Shown here piece by piece: positions 16,866 through 24,399 of a DNA stretch of 64,000 nucleotides. Source of the stretch: Thiemannella venezuelensis (GTDB taxonomy: Bacteria > Actinomycetota > Actinomycetes > Streptosporangiales > Streptosporangiaceae). The notes beneath the pieces were generated by a model. It worked only from the letters and a program-made list of their open reading frames with translations. It was not told the origin of the DNA and searched no databases. The stretch lies in assembly GCF_014203605.1 (NCBI RefSeq), contig NZ_JACHJJ010000010.1, forward strand, positions 124,001 through 188,000, written 5' to 3'. Both the position numbers and the translations under genes were made by a program. Within the stretch, counting starts at the first letter, position 1. Each line of letters begins with the position of its first letter.

Positions 16866-17819
16866 ATGGACCGCACCGAGTTCAACGACCACGTCGGCAA
16901 CCTCTCCGAGGGGGTCTACGCCGGGCTGCCGATCGCGCCGGTGCCCGACGAGGAGGACACGGAGATCCCGGCCGCGGGCGGGACGGCGTGGCGGCTCTCG
17001 GTCGAGACCTACGACGCCGAGGAGACCTTCGAGGAGCAGTTCACCCGCTTCCTGGAGAAGGTGGACGCCTCCGCCGTCAAGGCGATCATCATCGGCGGGT
17101 GGGAGGACGCCTACGAGGAGAGCAGCGCGGCGATCGTCCGGCTGCTCGCGGACAACGCGGACCGGTTCCCCGAGCTGCGCTCGGTCTTCCTGGGCGCGAT
17201 GGAGGGGGAGGAGTGCGAGATCTCCTGGATCCAGCAGGGTGACGTCACGCCGCTGCTGGAGGCGTTCCCGCTGCTGGAGCGGCTGGAGGTGCGCGGGGGC
17301 AGCGGCTTGGAGCTGCGGCCGGTCCGGCACGGGAACCTGCGGGTCCTGCGCTTCGAGTCCGGCGGGCTCCCCGCAGGGGTGGTGCGGGCGGCGGGAGAGG
17401 CGGACCTCCCCACGCTGGAGTACCTGGAAGCCTGGCTCGGCATCGAGCAGTACGGCGGCGACGCCCGGGTGGCGGACCTGCAGGGGATCCTGTCGGGGGA
17501 GCGGCTGCCGGCGCTGCGGCATCTGGGGCTGCAGGACAGCGAGCTCCAGGACGAGATCGCGGCGGCGGTGGCCGGGGCGCCGGTGGTGGCCCGGCTGGAG
17601 TCGCTCTCGTTGTCGATGGGCATGCTGACCGACGCGGGTGCCGAGGCGCTGCTGTCCGGCCAGCCGCTGACCCATCTCAAGCGGCTGGACCTGCACCATC
17701 ACTACCTGAGCGACGCCATGATGGGCCGCGTCCGCGACGCCCTGCCCGGAGTCGAGATCGACCTGTCGGACCAGGAGGACATCGACAACGACTGGCGCTA
17801 CGTCGCGGTGGCGGAGTGA
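16866..17819 (+). CDS. STM4015 family LRR protein, paralog 4
   Basis: 317-residue STM4015-type protein with the most typical N-terminus: MDRTEFNDHVGNLSEG, then YAGLPIAPVPDEED, then TAWRLSVETYDAEETFEEQF. The LRR body follows (ECEISWIQQGDVTPLLEAFP, SGLELRPVRHGNLRVLRF, LDLHHHYLSDAMM) and ends WRYVAVAE. CAGGAG lies 6 nt before the ATG at 16866; the ATG four bases earlier is out of frame. Very similar at the nucleotide level to paralog 5. Confidence 0.88.
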   Translation: MDRTEFNDHVGNLSEGVYAGLPIAPVPDEEDTEIPAAGGTAWRLSVETYDAEETFEEQFTRFLEKVDASAVKAIIIGGWEDAYEESSAAIVRLLADNADRFPELRSVFLGAMEGEECEISWIQQGDVTPLLEAFPLLERLEVRGGSGLELRPVRHGNLRVLRFESGGLPAGVVRAAGEADLPTLEYLEAWLGIEQYGGDARVADLQGILSGERLPALRHLGLQDSELQDEIAAAVAGAPVVARLESLSLSMGMLTDAGAEALLSGQPLTHLKRLDLHHHYLSDAMMGRVRDALPGVEIDLSDQEDIDNDWRYVAVAE

Positions 17820-17898
17820 CTCCCGGGGTCTGGTCGTCTCCGCAGCGTCGCGGCCGCTCCTGCGGCGGGTGAGATGGATGTGCCTGGAGTGTCGGTTG

Positions 17899-17913
17899 TC
17901 TCTGGTAGGACAT
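17899..17913 (+). promoter_or_regulatory. Conserved promoter-like motif, paralog unit 5
   Basis: TCTCTGGTAGGACAT preceded by GTGTCGGTTG ends 33 nt before the ATG at 17947. This unit is followed by the STM4014-STM4011 genes, so the motif may drive the whole downstream operon. Confidence 0.6.
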
Positions 17914-17946
17914 GGTCCATCGTGTTTTCTCCTCCAGGAGCCATGG

Positions 17947-18894
17947 ATGGACTACTCCGAGTTCGACGACCGCGTCGACGACCTCTCCGAGGGAACCTAC
18001 GCGGGCCTGCCGATCGTGCCCGCGCCCGAGGAGGAGGGCGAGGAGATCCCGGCCGCGGACCGGGTGGCGTGGCGGCTCTCGGTGCCGTCCTACGAAGATG
18101 AGCTCTTCGAGGACTGCTTGGCGGGGTTCCTGCAGAGAGTGGACGGTGCGGCCGTCAGAGCGTTGATCATCGGTGAGTGGGCGGATGCCTCCGGTGACGA
18201 CGGCTCGGTCGTCCAGGTGCTCGTGGACAACGCGGACCGTTTCCCCGAGCTGCGCTCGGTCTTCCTGGGCGCGATGACGAGGGAGGAGTGCGAGATCTCC
18301 TGGATCCAGCAGGGTGACGTCACGCCGCTGCTGGAGGCGTTCCCACTGCTGGAGCGGCTGGAGGTGCGTGGTGGCAGCGGCCTGGAGCTGCGGCGGGTCC
18401 GGCACGGGAACCTGAGGGTCCTGCGGTTCGAGACGGGCGGGCTCCCCGCCGCGGTCGTGCGGGGGGTGGGCGCGTGCGACCTGCCCGCGCTGGAGTACCT
18501 GGAGATGTGGCTCGGTGTCTCCTGGTACGGCGGTGACGCCACGGTGGCAGACCTGGAGCCGATCCTGTCGGGGGAGCGGCTGCCGGCGCTGCGGCATCTG
18601 GGGCTGCAGGACAGCGAGTTCCAGGACGAGATCGCCGCGGCGGTGGCGTCGGCCCCGGTGGTGGCGCGGCTGGAGTCGCTGGCGCTGTCGATGGGCGCCC
18701 TGGGCGACACGGGCGCCGAGGCGCTGCTGTCGGGCCAGCCGCTGACCCATCTCAAGCGCCTGGACCTGCACCACCACTATCTGAGTGACGCCATGATGGA
18801 CCGCGTCCGCGAGGCCCTGCCCGGAGCCGAGATCGACCTGTCCGGCCAGGAGACGGGCACGGAACACGAGCGCTACGTCGCGGTCTCCGAATGA
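17947..18894 (+). CDS. STM4015 family LRR protein, paralog 5
   Basis: 315-residue STM4015-type protein, the copy next to the enzyme genes. N-terminus MDYSEFDDRVDDLSEGTYAG, then GLPIVPAPEEEG and VAWRLSVPSYEDE. The LRR body carries ECEISWIQQGDV, VRHGNLRVLRFETGGLP, WLGVSWYGGDATVADLE and DLHHHYLSDAMM, ending ERYVAVSE. CCAGGAG lies 6 nt before the ATG. It is 55 nt upstream of STM4014 with no terminator between, so it is likely co-transcribed with STM4014-STM4011. This matches the usual family gene order as I recall it. Confidence 0.88.
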   Translation: MDYSEFDDRVDDLSEGTYAGLPIVPAPEEEGEEIPAADRVAWRLSVPSYEDELFEDCLAGFLQRVDGAAVRALIIGEWADASGDDGSVVQVLVDNADRFPELRSVFLGAMTREECEISWIQQGDVTPLLEAFPLLERLEVRGGSGLELRRVRHGNLRVLRFETGGLPAAVVRGVGACDLPALEYLEMWLGVSWYGGDATVADLEPILSGERLPALRHLGLQDSEFQDEIAAAVASAPVVARLESLALSMGALGDTGAEALLSGQPLTHLKRLDLHHHYLSDAMMDRVREALPGAEIDLSGQETGTEHERYVAVSE

Positions 18895-18949
18895 GAGCGA
18901 TCACGGCCGGCCGTGGAGACTCCGCCCGGGCGCCGCGTCGTCCGGGGGT

Positions 18950-20131
18950 GTGGGAACCGATGGTGCAGGAACCGGCGGTGCCGATGTGAACGGTCCGATC
19001 CTGGCGGTCGTCGGGATGCCCGGGGACCGGCGGGTGACGATGTTCGCCGGTGCCTGCGCCCGGTACGGCCTGCCCGCGCCGCGGGTGGTCCCCTGGACCT
19101 CCGTGCTCCGGGGCGAGGAGATCACCCTGGAGCCCGGGACGCTCGTGCGGCTCGACTCGCCCGGTGAGGACGCCGGGGCCGACGCGCTGCTGCGCGGGCC
19201 CGGCGAGCCGTCCCGCGTCGGCGGCGGCGCGCGCTGGCACGCCGCGTTCACCGCCGGGACGGCGCGGATACGGGAGGCCGTGGAGCGCACGCCCGGAGCG
19301 GCGCTGCTCGGCGACGTCGACGAGATCGCGGTCATGTTCGACAAGCGGCTCTGCCACGCGCGGCTGGCGGAGGCCGGGGTGCCGGTGCCGCCCGCGCTGC
19401 CCGGGCCGGTGGAGGGGTACCGTTCGCTGCGCGAGCAGATGGACCGGGCCGGGTGGGGCCGGGTGTTCGTCAAGCCCGCGCACGGCTCGTCGGCGTCCGG
19501 GGTGATCGCCCTGCACGCCGCCGGGAGCAGGGTCACGGCGGTGACGTCGGCGGAGCTGTCCCCGGGCGGGCTGCACAACTCGCTGCGAGTGCGCCGCTAC
19601 GAGACCGAGGCCGACCTGGCGGTGATCGTCGACCGGCTGGCCGGGGACGGGCTCCACGTCGAGCGCTGGTTCCCCAAGGCGGGCATGGACGGGCTCACGT
19701 TCGACCTGCGGGTGGTCGCCGTGGACGCGAGGCCCACGCACGCGGTGGTCCGCGCGAGCCGCGCCCCCATGACGAACCTGCACCTGGGCGGCGCGCGCGG
19801 CGACCTCGGCGCGGTCCGGGCCCGGCTCGGCGAGCCGGGCTGGCGGCGGGTGTTGGACGCCTGCGAGCGGGCGGCGGCCTGCTTCCCCGGGAGCCCGGCC
19901 GCCGGGGTCGACCTGATGATCGGCATCGACTGGAGGTCGGTCGCGGTGGCCGAGGTCAACGCCTTCGGCGACCTGCTGCCCGGCCTGACCGGTTTCCCCG
20001 GGAGCGGAGCGGAGGGTCTGGACACCTATGATGCGCAGGTCCGGGCGATCCTGACGCGCCATGCGGCGGCGCCGGGCGCCGACCGCCCGCTCGCCGTACC
20101 GGTGCCGGACGCGGGCGGAGCGTCCGGGTGA
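18950..20131 (+). CDS. STM4014 family protein, ATP-grasp-like
   Basis: 393-residue protein resembling the uncharacterised STM4014 family, with ATP-grasp features. FVKPAHGSSASGVIAL (about 180-195) looks like the ATP-binding lysine/glycine loop. FDLRVVAVDARPTHAVVRAS supplies the conserved arginine strand, and GVDLMIG..AVAEVNAFGDLLPG near 320-345 has the metal-binding E/N pair. ATP-grasp enzymes join a carboxylate to an amine or thiol through an acyl phosphate. A GTG at 18986 is an alternative start. Embedded between STM4015 and STM4013 genes, it probably acts with them in one pathway. Confidence 0.8.
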   Translation: MGTDGAGTGGADVNGPILAVVGMPGDRRVTMFAGACARYGLPAPRVVPWTSVLRGEEITLEPGTLVRLDSPGEDAGADALLRGPGEPSRVGGGARWHAAFTAGTARIREAVERTPGAALLGDVDEIAVMFDKRLCHARLAEAGVPVPPALPGPVEGYRSLREQMDRAGWGRVFVKPAHGSSASGVIALHAAGSRVTAVTSAELSPGGLHNSLRVRRYETEADLAVIVDRLAGDGLHVERWFPKAGMDGLTFDLRVVAVDARPTHAVVRASRAPMTNLHLGGARGDLGAVRARLGEPGWRRVLDACERAAACFPGSPAAGVDLMIGIDWRSVAVAEVNAFGDLLPGLTGFPGSGAEGLDTYDAQVRAILTRHAAAPGADRPLAVPVPDAGGASG

Positions 20132-20192
20132 GGAGAGGCGGGGCACCGGGTGCGGGGCGGTCGTGCGAGACGGGAGCGGGGAAGCGAGCGGG

Positions 20193-21020
20193 ATGCGGGA
20201 CATGAACACGATCGTGGGGAGCCACGATCTGCTGCTGGTGACGCTCGACACGCTCCGCTACGACGTGGCCGACGAACTCGTCCGGGCGGGACGGCTGCCG
20301 AACCTGGCGCGGGCGCTGCCCGGCGGGCGGTGGGAGCGGCGGCACAGCCCCGGGAGCTTCACCTACGCCGCGCACGCCGCGATCCTCGCCGGGTTCCTGC
20401 CGACGCCGGCCGCGCCCGGCCCGCACGCCCGGCTGTTCGCCGCCACGTTCCCCGGCAGCGAGACCACGGCGGCGGGGACCTGGGTGTTCGACGCGCCCGA
20501 TCTGCCCGCGGGGCTGGCCGCGGCGGGGTACCACACGATCTGCGTGGGAGGAGTGGGGTTCTTCAACAAGCTGACCCCGCTCGGGTCGGCGCTGCCCGGC
20601 ATGTTCGCCGAGAGCCACTGGGAGCCGGGGTACGGCGTCGCCTCGCCGACCTCGTTCGAGCAGCAGATCACGTGCGCGGAGCGGGCGCTCGCGCGGGCGA
20701 GGGCGGAGACGGGCGGGCCGGTGCTCCTGTTCGTCAACGTCTCGGCGCTGCACCAGCCGAACTGGTTCCACCTGCCCGGGGCGACCCGCGAGCACGGGGA
20801 CGGCAGGGAGAGCCACGCCGCCGCGCTGGAGTACGTGGACCGGCACATCGGCAGGTTGTTCGCGCTGGTGAGCGAGGAGAGGCCGGGGTTCGCGATCGTC
20901 TGCTCCGATCACGGTACGGCCTACGGTGAAGACGGATATATCGGACATCGAATCGGCCATGAGGTGGTCTGGACGGTGCCGTACGGAGAGTTCGAGCTGA
21001 GGCGGGGAACGTGGCGGTGA
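20193..21020 (+). CDS. STM4013 family hydrolase (alkaline-phosphatase/sulfatase fold)
   Basis: 275-residue protein matching the STM4013/SEN3800 hydrolase family. LLLVTLDTLRYDVA at the N-terminus gives the first metal-binding aspartate. SPGSFTYAAHAA near 55 sits where the alkaline-phosphatase superfamily carries its catalytic Ser/Thr. VCSDHGTAYGEDGYIGHRIGHE near 240-262 supplies the DH and later His metal ligands. No sulfatase CxPxR motif for formylglycine is seen, so a phosphohydrolase-type activity is more likely. An ATG at 20202 is an alternative start. The stop overlaps the STM4012 start (GTGA). Confidence 0.85.
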   Translation: MRDMNTIVGSHDLLLVTLDTLRYDVADELVRAGRLPNLARALPGGRWERRHSPGSFTYAAHAAILAGFLPTPAAPGPHARLFAATFPGSETTAAGTWVFDAPDLPAGLAAAGYHTICVGGVGFFNKLTPLGSALPGMFAESHWEPGYGVASPTSFEQQITCAERALARARAETGGPVLLFVNVSALHQPNWFHLPGATREHGDGRESHAAALEYVDRHIGRLFALVSEERPGFAIVCSDHGTAYGEDGYIGHRIGHEVVWTVPYGEFELRRGTWR

Positions 21021-22399
21021 CATCGGGATCGTCCGGGCAGACGGCGGGATCCCCGTCCGGCCCCTACCAGGGATACGTCTACGCCTACCCGCACAAGACG
21101 GCCTACCGGCCGCTGGAGCCGCGCCCGGCGCTGCGCGAGGTGTGGGCGGGCGAGCCGACCGGCAGCCTTTTTCTCTACCTGCACATCCCGTTCTGCGAGA
21201 TGCGCTGCGGGTTCTGCAACCTGTTCACCCGGACGGGCGCCCCCGAGGAGCTCGTCGCCGCCTACCTGGACGCGCTGGAGCGGCAGGCGCACACCGTACG
21301 GGACGCGCTGGACTCCCCGCGGTTCGCCACCGCCGCGATCGGCGGAGGCACGCCGACCTACCTGGACGCGGGCGAGCTCACCCGGATGTTCGACCTCACC
21401 GAGCGGATCATGGGCGTGGACCTGCGCGCCGTTCCTCTGTCGGTGGAGACCTCGCCCGCGACCGCGACGGCCGACCGGCTCGCGGTCCTGGCCGGGCGGG
21501 GCACCACCCGGATCTCGATCGGCGTGCAGAGCTTCGTCGACGCCGAGGCGCGGGCCGCGGTCCGGCCGCAGCGGCGCGCCGAGGTCGAGGCGGCGCTCGG
21601 CCGGATCAGGGACGCCGGGTTCGAGGCGCTCAACCTCGACCTGATCTACGGCATCGACGGCCAGACCGAGCAGTCCTGGCGGTACTCGCTGGACGCCGCG
21701 CTGGAGTGGAAGCCCGAGGAGGTCTACCTCTACCCGCTGTACGTCCGCCCGCTCACCGGTCTGGGCCGCCGGGCCCGCGACTGGGACGACCACCGGCTCG
21801 GCCTCTACCGCAGCGGCCGCGAGCACCTGCTGGCCGCCGGGTACGAGCAGGTGTCGATGCGGATGTTCCGGCTGCCCGGGACGGGGAGCGCCACCGAGTA
21901 CTGCTGCCAGAGCGACGGCATGGTCGGCCTCGGCTGCGGGGCCCGCTCCTACACCTCCACCCTGCACTACTCCTACGAGTACGCGGTCGCGGCCGGACAG
22001 GTGCGGGGGATCATCGACGACTACGTACGGCTCGCGCCGGAGGAGTTCGCGCTCGCCAACGTGGGGTTCCGCCTCGACGGGGCCGAACGGCGCCGCCGCC
22101 ACCTGATCCAGTCGCTGCTCCAGGCCGGGGGACTCGACGTGGCCGCCTACCGGGCGCGTTTCGGCACCGAGGTGACGGAGGACTTCGGCGGCGAGCTGGA
22201 GCGCCTGGCGGACCGGGGCTGGCTGGAGCGGGCCGCCGCGGAGGGCGGGACCCCGCCGGAGCCCGGGCGGGCCGGGTCCGGCCACGGGGGCGATCGGCTC
22301 AGGCTCACCGCCGAAGGCCTCGCGTACTCCGACGCGATCGGCCCGGGACTGTTCTCCGGCCGGGTCCGCGAGCTGATGGCCGCGTATGAAGCCCGATGA
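21017..22399 (+). CDS. STM4012 family radical SAM protein (HemN-like)
   Basis: 460-residue radical SAM protein. HIPFCEMRCGFCNLFT contains the cluster cysteines C60, C64 and C67 (CxxxCxxC); GGGTPTYLD is the SAM-binding glycine motif; ISIGVQSF and the C-terminal winged-helix-like region resemble coproporphyrinogen dehydrogenase HemN. The N-terminal YVYAYPHKTAYRPL is typical of the STM4012 family. It is not expected to be a heme-pathway HemN, given its neighbours. The GTG at 21017 gives a 4-nt overlap with STM4013; GTG at 21011 is an alternative. It overlaps STM4011 by 14 nt. Confidence 0.88.
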   Translation: MTSGSSGQTAGSPSGPYQGYVYAYPHKTAYRPLEPRPALREVWAGEPTGSLFLYLHIPFCEMRCGFCNLFTRTGAPEELVAAYLDALERQAHTVRDALDSPRFATAAIGGGTPTYLDAGELTRMFDLTERIMGVDLRAVPLSVETSPATATADRLAVLAGRGTTRISIGVQSFVDAEARAAVRPQRRAEVEAALGRIRDAGFEALNLDLIYGIDGQTEQSWRYSLDAALEWKPEEVYLYPLYVRPLTGLGRRARDWDDHRLGLYRSGREHLLAAGYEQVSMRMFRLPGTGSATEYCCQSDGMVGLGCGARSYTSTLHYSYEYAVAAGQVRGIIDDYVRLAPEEFALANVGFRLDGAERRRRHLIQSLLQAGGLDVAAYRARFGTEVTEDFGGELERLADRGWLERAAAEGGTPPEPGRAGSGHGGDRLRLTAEGLAYSDAIGPGLFSGRVRELMAAYEAR

Positions 22400-23366
22400 G
22401 ACCCGCCCCGGCAGCGGATCACCGTCCGTCCGCGGGCCGGGCGTCCCTGCGGAGCTCCTGCGGATCGGGCGGAGGCCCGGTCCGGCGGCGGGCGGCCGTC
22501 CGGCGGACGCGGGTCCGGTGGACGACCCCGGGCACCTGACGATCCTCTACCGGGGGCCGCTGTCGAGCTGCGACTACGACTGCCCCTACTGCCCGTTCGC
22601 CAAGCGCCGCGACAGCCCGGAGCGGCTGCGGGCCGACCGGGCGGCGCTGGAGCGGTTCACCGGGTGGGTCGCCGGGCGGGAGCACCCGGTCTCGGTGCTG
22701 TTCACACCGTGGGGCGAGGGGCTCGTCCGGTCCTGGTACCGGCGGGCGATGGTGGAGCTCAGCCACCTTCCCCACGTCCGGCGGGTCGCGATCCAGACCA
22801 ACTTCAGCTGCCGCCCGGACTGGCTGGCCGAGGCCGATCTCGGCACGCTCGCCCTCTGGGTCACCTACCACCCCGGCCAGGTCGCCTACGAGGGATTCAT
22901 CGAGAAATGCCTTGATCTTTCGGGGAGGGGGGTGCGGTTCAGCGTCGGCATCGTCGGCCTGCCCGAGCATCTGGAACACGCCCGGAGGCTCAGGGCCGAC
23001 CTGCCGGAGGCGGTGTACCTGTGGGTGAACGCCGCCGAAGGCCGCCTCTACACCGATGCCGAGGCGGCCGGATGGACGGCGGTCGACCCGCTGTTCCACT
23101 ACAGCCGAACCGCGCACCGCAGCGCCGGACAGGCCTGCCGCACCGGCGACAGCGTCGTCTCCGTGGACGGCGACGGCACCGTACGGCGCTGCCACTTCGT
23201 CCCCGCCGTGCTCGGCAACCTCTACGACGGCACCTTCCGCAGCCGGGCCAGGCCCTGTCCGGCGGCGCTGTGCGACTGCCACATCGGGTACGTCCACCTG
23301 GAGCCGACCGGCCTGTACGACGTCTTCGCCGGCGGTGTCCTGGAGCGCATCCCGCACGGCCACTGA
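22386..23366 (+). CDS. STM4011 family radical SAM protein
   Basis: 326-residue radical SAM protein. LSSCDYDCPYCPFAKR holds the cluster cysteines C62, C66 and C69. WGEG near 105 is in the GGE position for SAM binding. A C-terminal cysteine set (CRTG, CHFVPAVLGNLYDG, CPAALCDCHIGYVHLE) resembles an auxiliary-cluster (SPASM/twitch-like) region that closes with NLYDG, a common SPASM feature. Such enzymes often modify peptides. Last gene of the STM4014-STM4011 operon, overlapping STM4012 by 14 nt and followed by a strong hairpin. Confidence 0.88.
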   Translation: MKPDETRPGSGSPSVRGPGVPAELLRIGRRPGPAAGGRPADAGPVDDPGHLTILYRGPLSSCDYDCPYCPFAKRRDSPERLRADRAALERFTGWVAGREHPVSVLFTPWGEGLVRSWYRRAMVELSHLPHVRRVAIQTNFSCRPDWLAEADLGTLALWVTYHPGQVAYEGFIEKCLDLSGRGVRFSVGIVGLPEHLEHARRLRADLPEAVYLWVNAAEGRLYTDAEAAGWTAVDPLFHYSRTAHRSAGQACRTGDSVVSVDGDGTVRRCHFVPAVLGNLYDGTFRSRARPCPAALCDCHIGYVHLEPTGLYDVFAGGVLERIPHGH

Positions 23367-23451
23367 GGCGGCCCCGCTCCGCCGTGTCCGCCCGTGCGGG
23401 CGCGGGAACGGCGGAGCCGGCGGGTTCTGCGGACGGGGGCTCTGCGGACGA

Positions 23452-23495
23452 AGAAGCGGCTTCGCAGCCGTGTTCCCGGCGGCGAAGCCGCTTCT
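23452..23495 (+). terminator. Hairpin terminator of the STM4011-4015 operon
   Basis: A 14-bp perfect inverted repeat (AGAAGCGGCTTCGC and its complement) with a 16-nt loop lies 85 nt after the STM4011 stop. The remainder of 23367-23673 holds no convincing gene; a 60-nt coding-like stretch on the minus strand (23532-23591) is noted under findings. Confidence 0.65.
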
Positions 23496-23608
23496 GTCCG
23501 GTCGTGAAGTCGGAAGCGTCTTCTGGTCGGGGTGATGTCGTAGAAGATGACCTCCTGGTTCTCGGGGAACTCCTCGGTGACCTCCCGGTCGGCACGGGGC
23601 CCGGCGGC

Positions 23609-23632
23609 GGGCGCCTCCGGACGGAGGCGCCC
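23609..23632 (-). terminator. Hairpin terminator of small secreted gene A
   Basis: GGGCGCCTCC and its complement form a 10-bp stem with a 4-nt GGAC loop, 41 nt past the stop codon of the minus-strand gene ending at 23674. The stem sequence is related to the hairpin behind paralogous gene B. Confidence 0.65.
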
Positions 23633-23673
23633 GGCATGCGCGGCCGGGAACACCGGTGCCTTCCGAAGAAGGA

Positions 23674-23883
23674 TCAGTTGTCGATGATGCCGAGGAACGC
23701 GAAGTCGAAGAGGTCGTTCAGGACCTCGTTGTGGTTGCTGTCGTCGATGTAGACGTGGTAGCCGCCGTGGCCCCAGCCGCGGTCCCAGTCGTCCCAGTCG
23801 CGGTCGCCGGCCGCGGCGGGCCCTGCGAAGGCCAGGCTGGCGAAGCCTGCGATGGCTGCACCGGCGAGAATGCGGCGAATCAT
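23674..23883 (-). CDS. Small secreted protein A (paralog of B)
   Basis: 69-residue predicted exported peptide. The signal peptide MIRRILAGAAIAGFASLAFA ends near Ala24-Ala25 or in the PAAA that follows. The mature part is about 45 residues, rich in Asp, Trp, Gly and His (DWDDWDRGWGHGG), and ends DDSNHNEVLNDLFDFAFLGI. GGAGGAAAA lies upstream of the ATG at 23883. The same signal peptide and C-terminal motif recur in the gene at 24400-24618. I do not recognise the family; it lacks the two hydrophobic repeats of chaplins and no enzyme motif is visible. Confidence 0.7.
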   Translation of the reverse strand: MIRRILAGAAIAGFASLAFAGPAAAGDRDWDDWDRGWGHGGYHVYIDDSNHNEVLNDLFDFAFLGIIDN

Positions 23884-24167
23884 GAGTTTTCCTCCATGGG
23901 AATAGAGAATCATCGATGACTTTCGCGACGGACCGTGGCTGGTCGATCGCTCGTCGTACTTAATAGTCTCACTTGTCCCAGGGGTCGTTCTAGGGGGCTT
24001 TCGTCACATTCGACCGTATGCTGGTGATGTTTTTTGGTTGGTCGTCGGCGTTTTGCGTGCTTCTCCGCGGCCGTGTCGGCTGCATTTCCCCGGAAGTGCG
24101 GGAGGGGGGCGACTCTCCGTCCTTCCTGCTCGTCGGGACGGGAATGACGCCACGGGAGCGCACATGC

Positions 24168-24214
24168 AAAAAATCAGCTCTGCGATCTGAATATGATCGC
24201 AGAGCTGATTTTTT
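24168..24214 (-). terminator. Long AT-rich rho-independent terminator
   Basis: A perfect 20-bp inverted repeat (24168-24187 and 24195-24214) with a 7-nt loop. It has A6 on one side and T6 on the other, so it can terminate in both directions. It sits between the two small secreted genes, isolating gene A from gene B. The surrounding 23900-24350 is distinctly AT-rich for this genome and contains no gene I can support; the gene A promoter must lie between 23884 and 24167. Confidence 0.8.
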
Positions 24215-24326
24215 ACATATATTTTGAATGCCAGAAGTGTCCCCTGAATGGGGAACGTGTCGCAGAAGGAAGGTTCTCTCCCGATTTTTTGGGAAATTCC
24301 TCGTTGGGTCTATCGGTCGGCACGAG

Positions 24327-24377
24327 CGCCCGGAGGCGTACCGCCTCCGGGCGAAGGTGCCCGGTGTTCAACCGGGC
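24327..24377 (-). terminator. Tandem hairpins behind small secreted gene B
   Basis: Two consecutive hairpins follow gene B: CGCCCGGAGGCG with its complement around a 3-nt loop (24327-24353), and GCCCGGT/ACCGGGC with a 5-nt loop (24359-24377). The first stem resembles the hairpin behind gene A, so the 3' region was duplicated with the gene. Confidence 0.65.
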
Positions 24378-24399
24378 GCCCGGCGCCTTCCGGGGAAGG

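Noticed and set aside
16862-17242. An ATG four bases before the paralog 4 start
   Set aside because: It is out of frame with the LRR body and its product has no similarity to the other paralogs.
13757-18894. Tandem paralogs as a phage or toxin immunity array
   Set aside because: No toxin, secretion or phage gene is nearby, and the order of neighbours matches the STM4011-4015 families instead.
18902-18915. Palindrome CACGGCCGGCCGTG between paralog 5 and STM4014
   Set aside because: It is a loop-less GC palindrome of a kind expected by chance at this base composition and lies inside a probable operon.
21017-22399. Annotating STM4012 as coproporphyrinogen III dehydrogenase HemN
   Set aside because: It resembles HemN in fold, but its neighbours and its N-terminal YAYPHKTAYRPL segment place it in the STM4012 family; no heme genes are adjacent.
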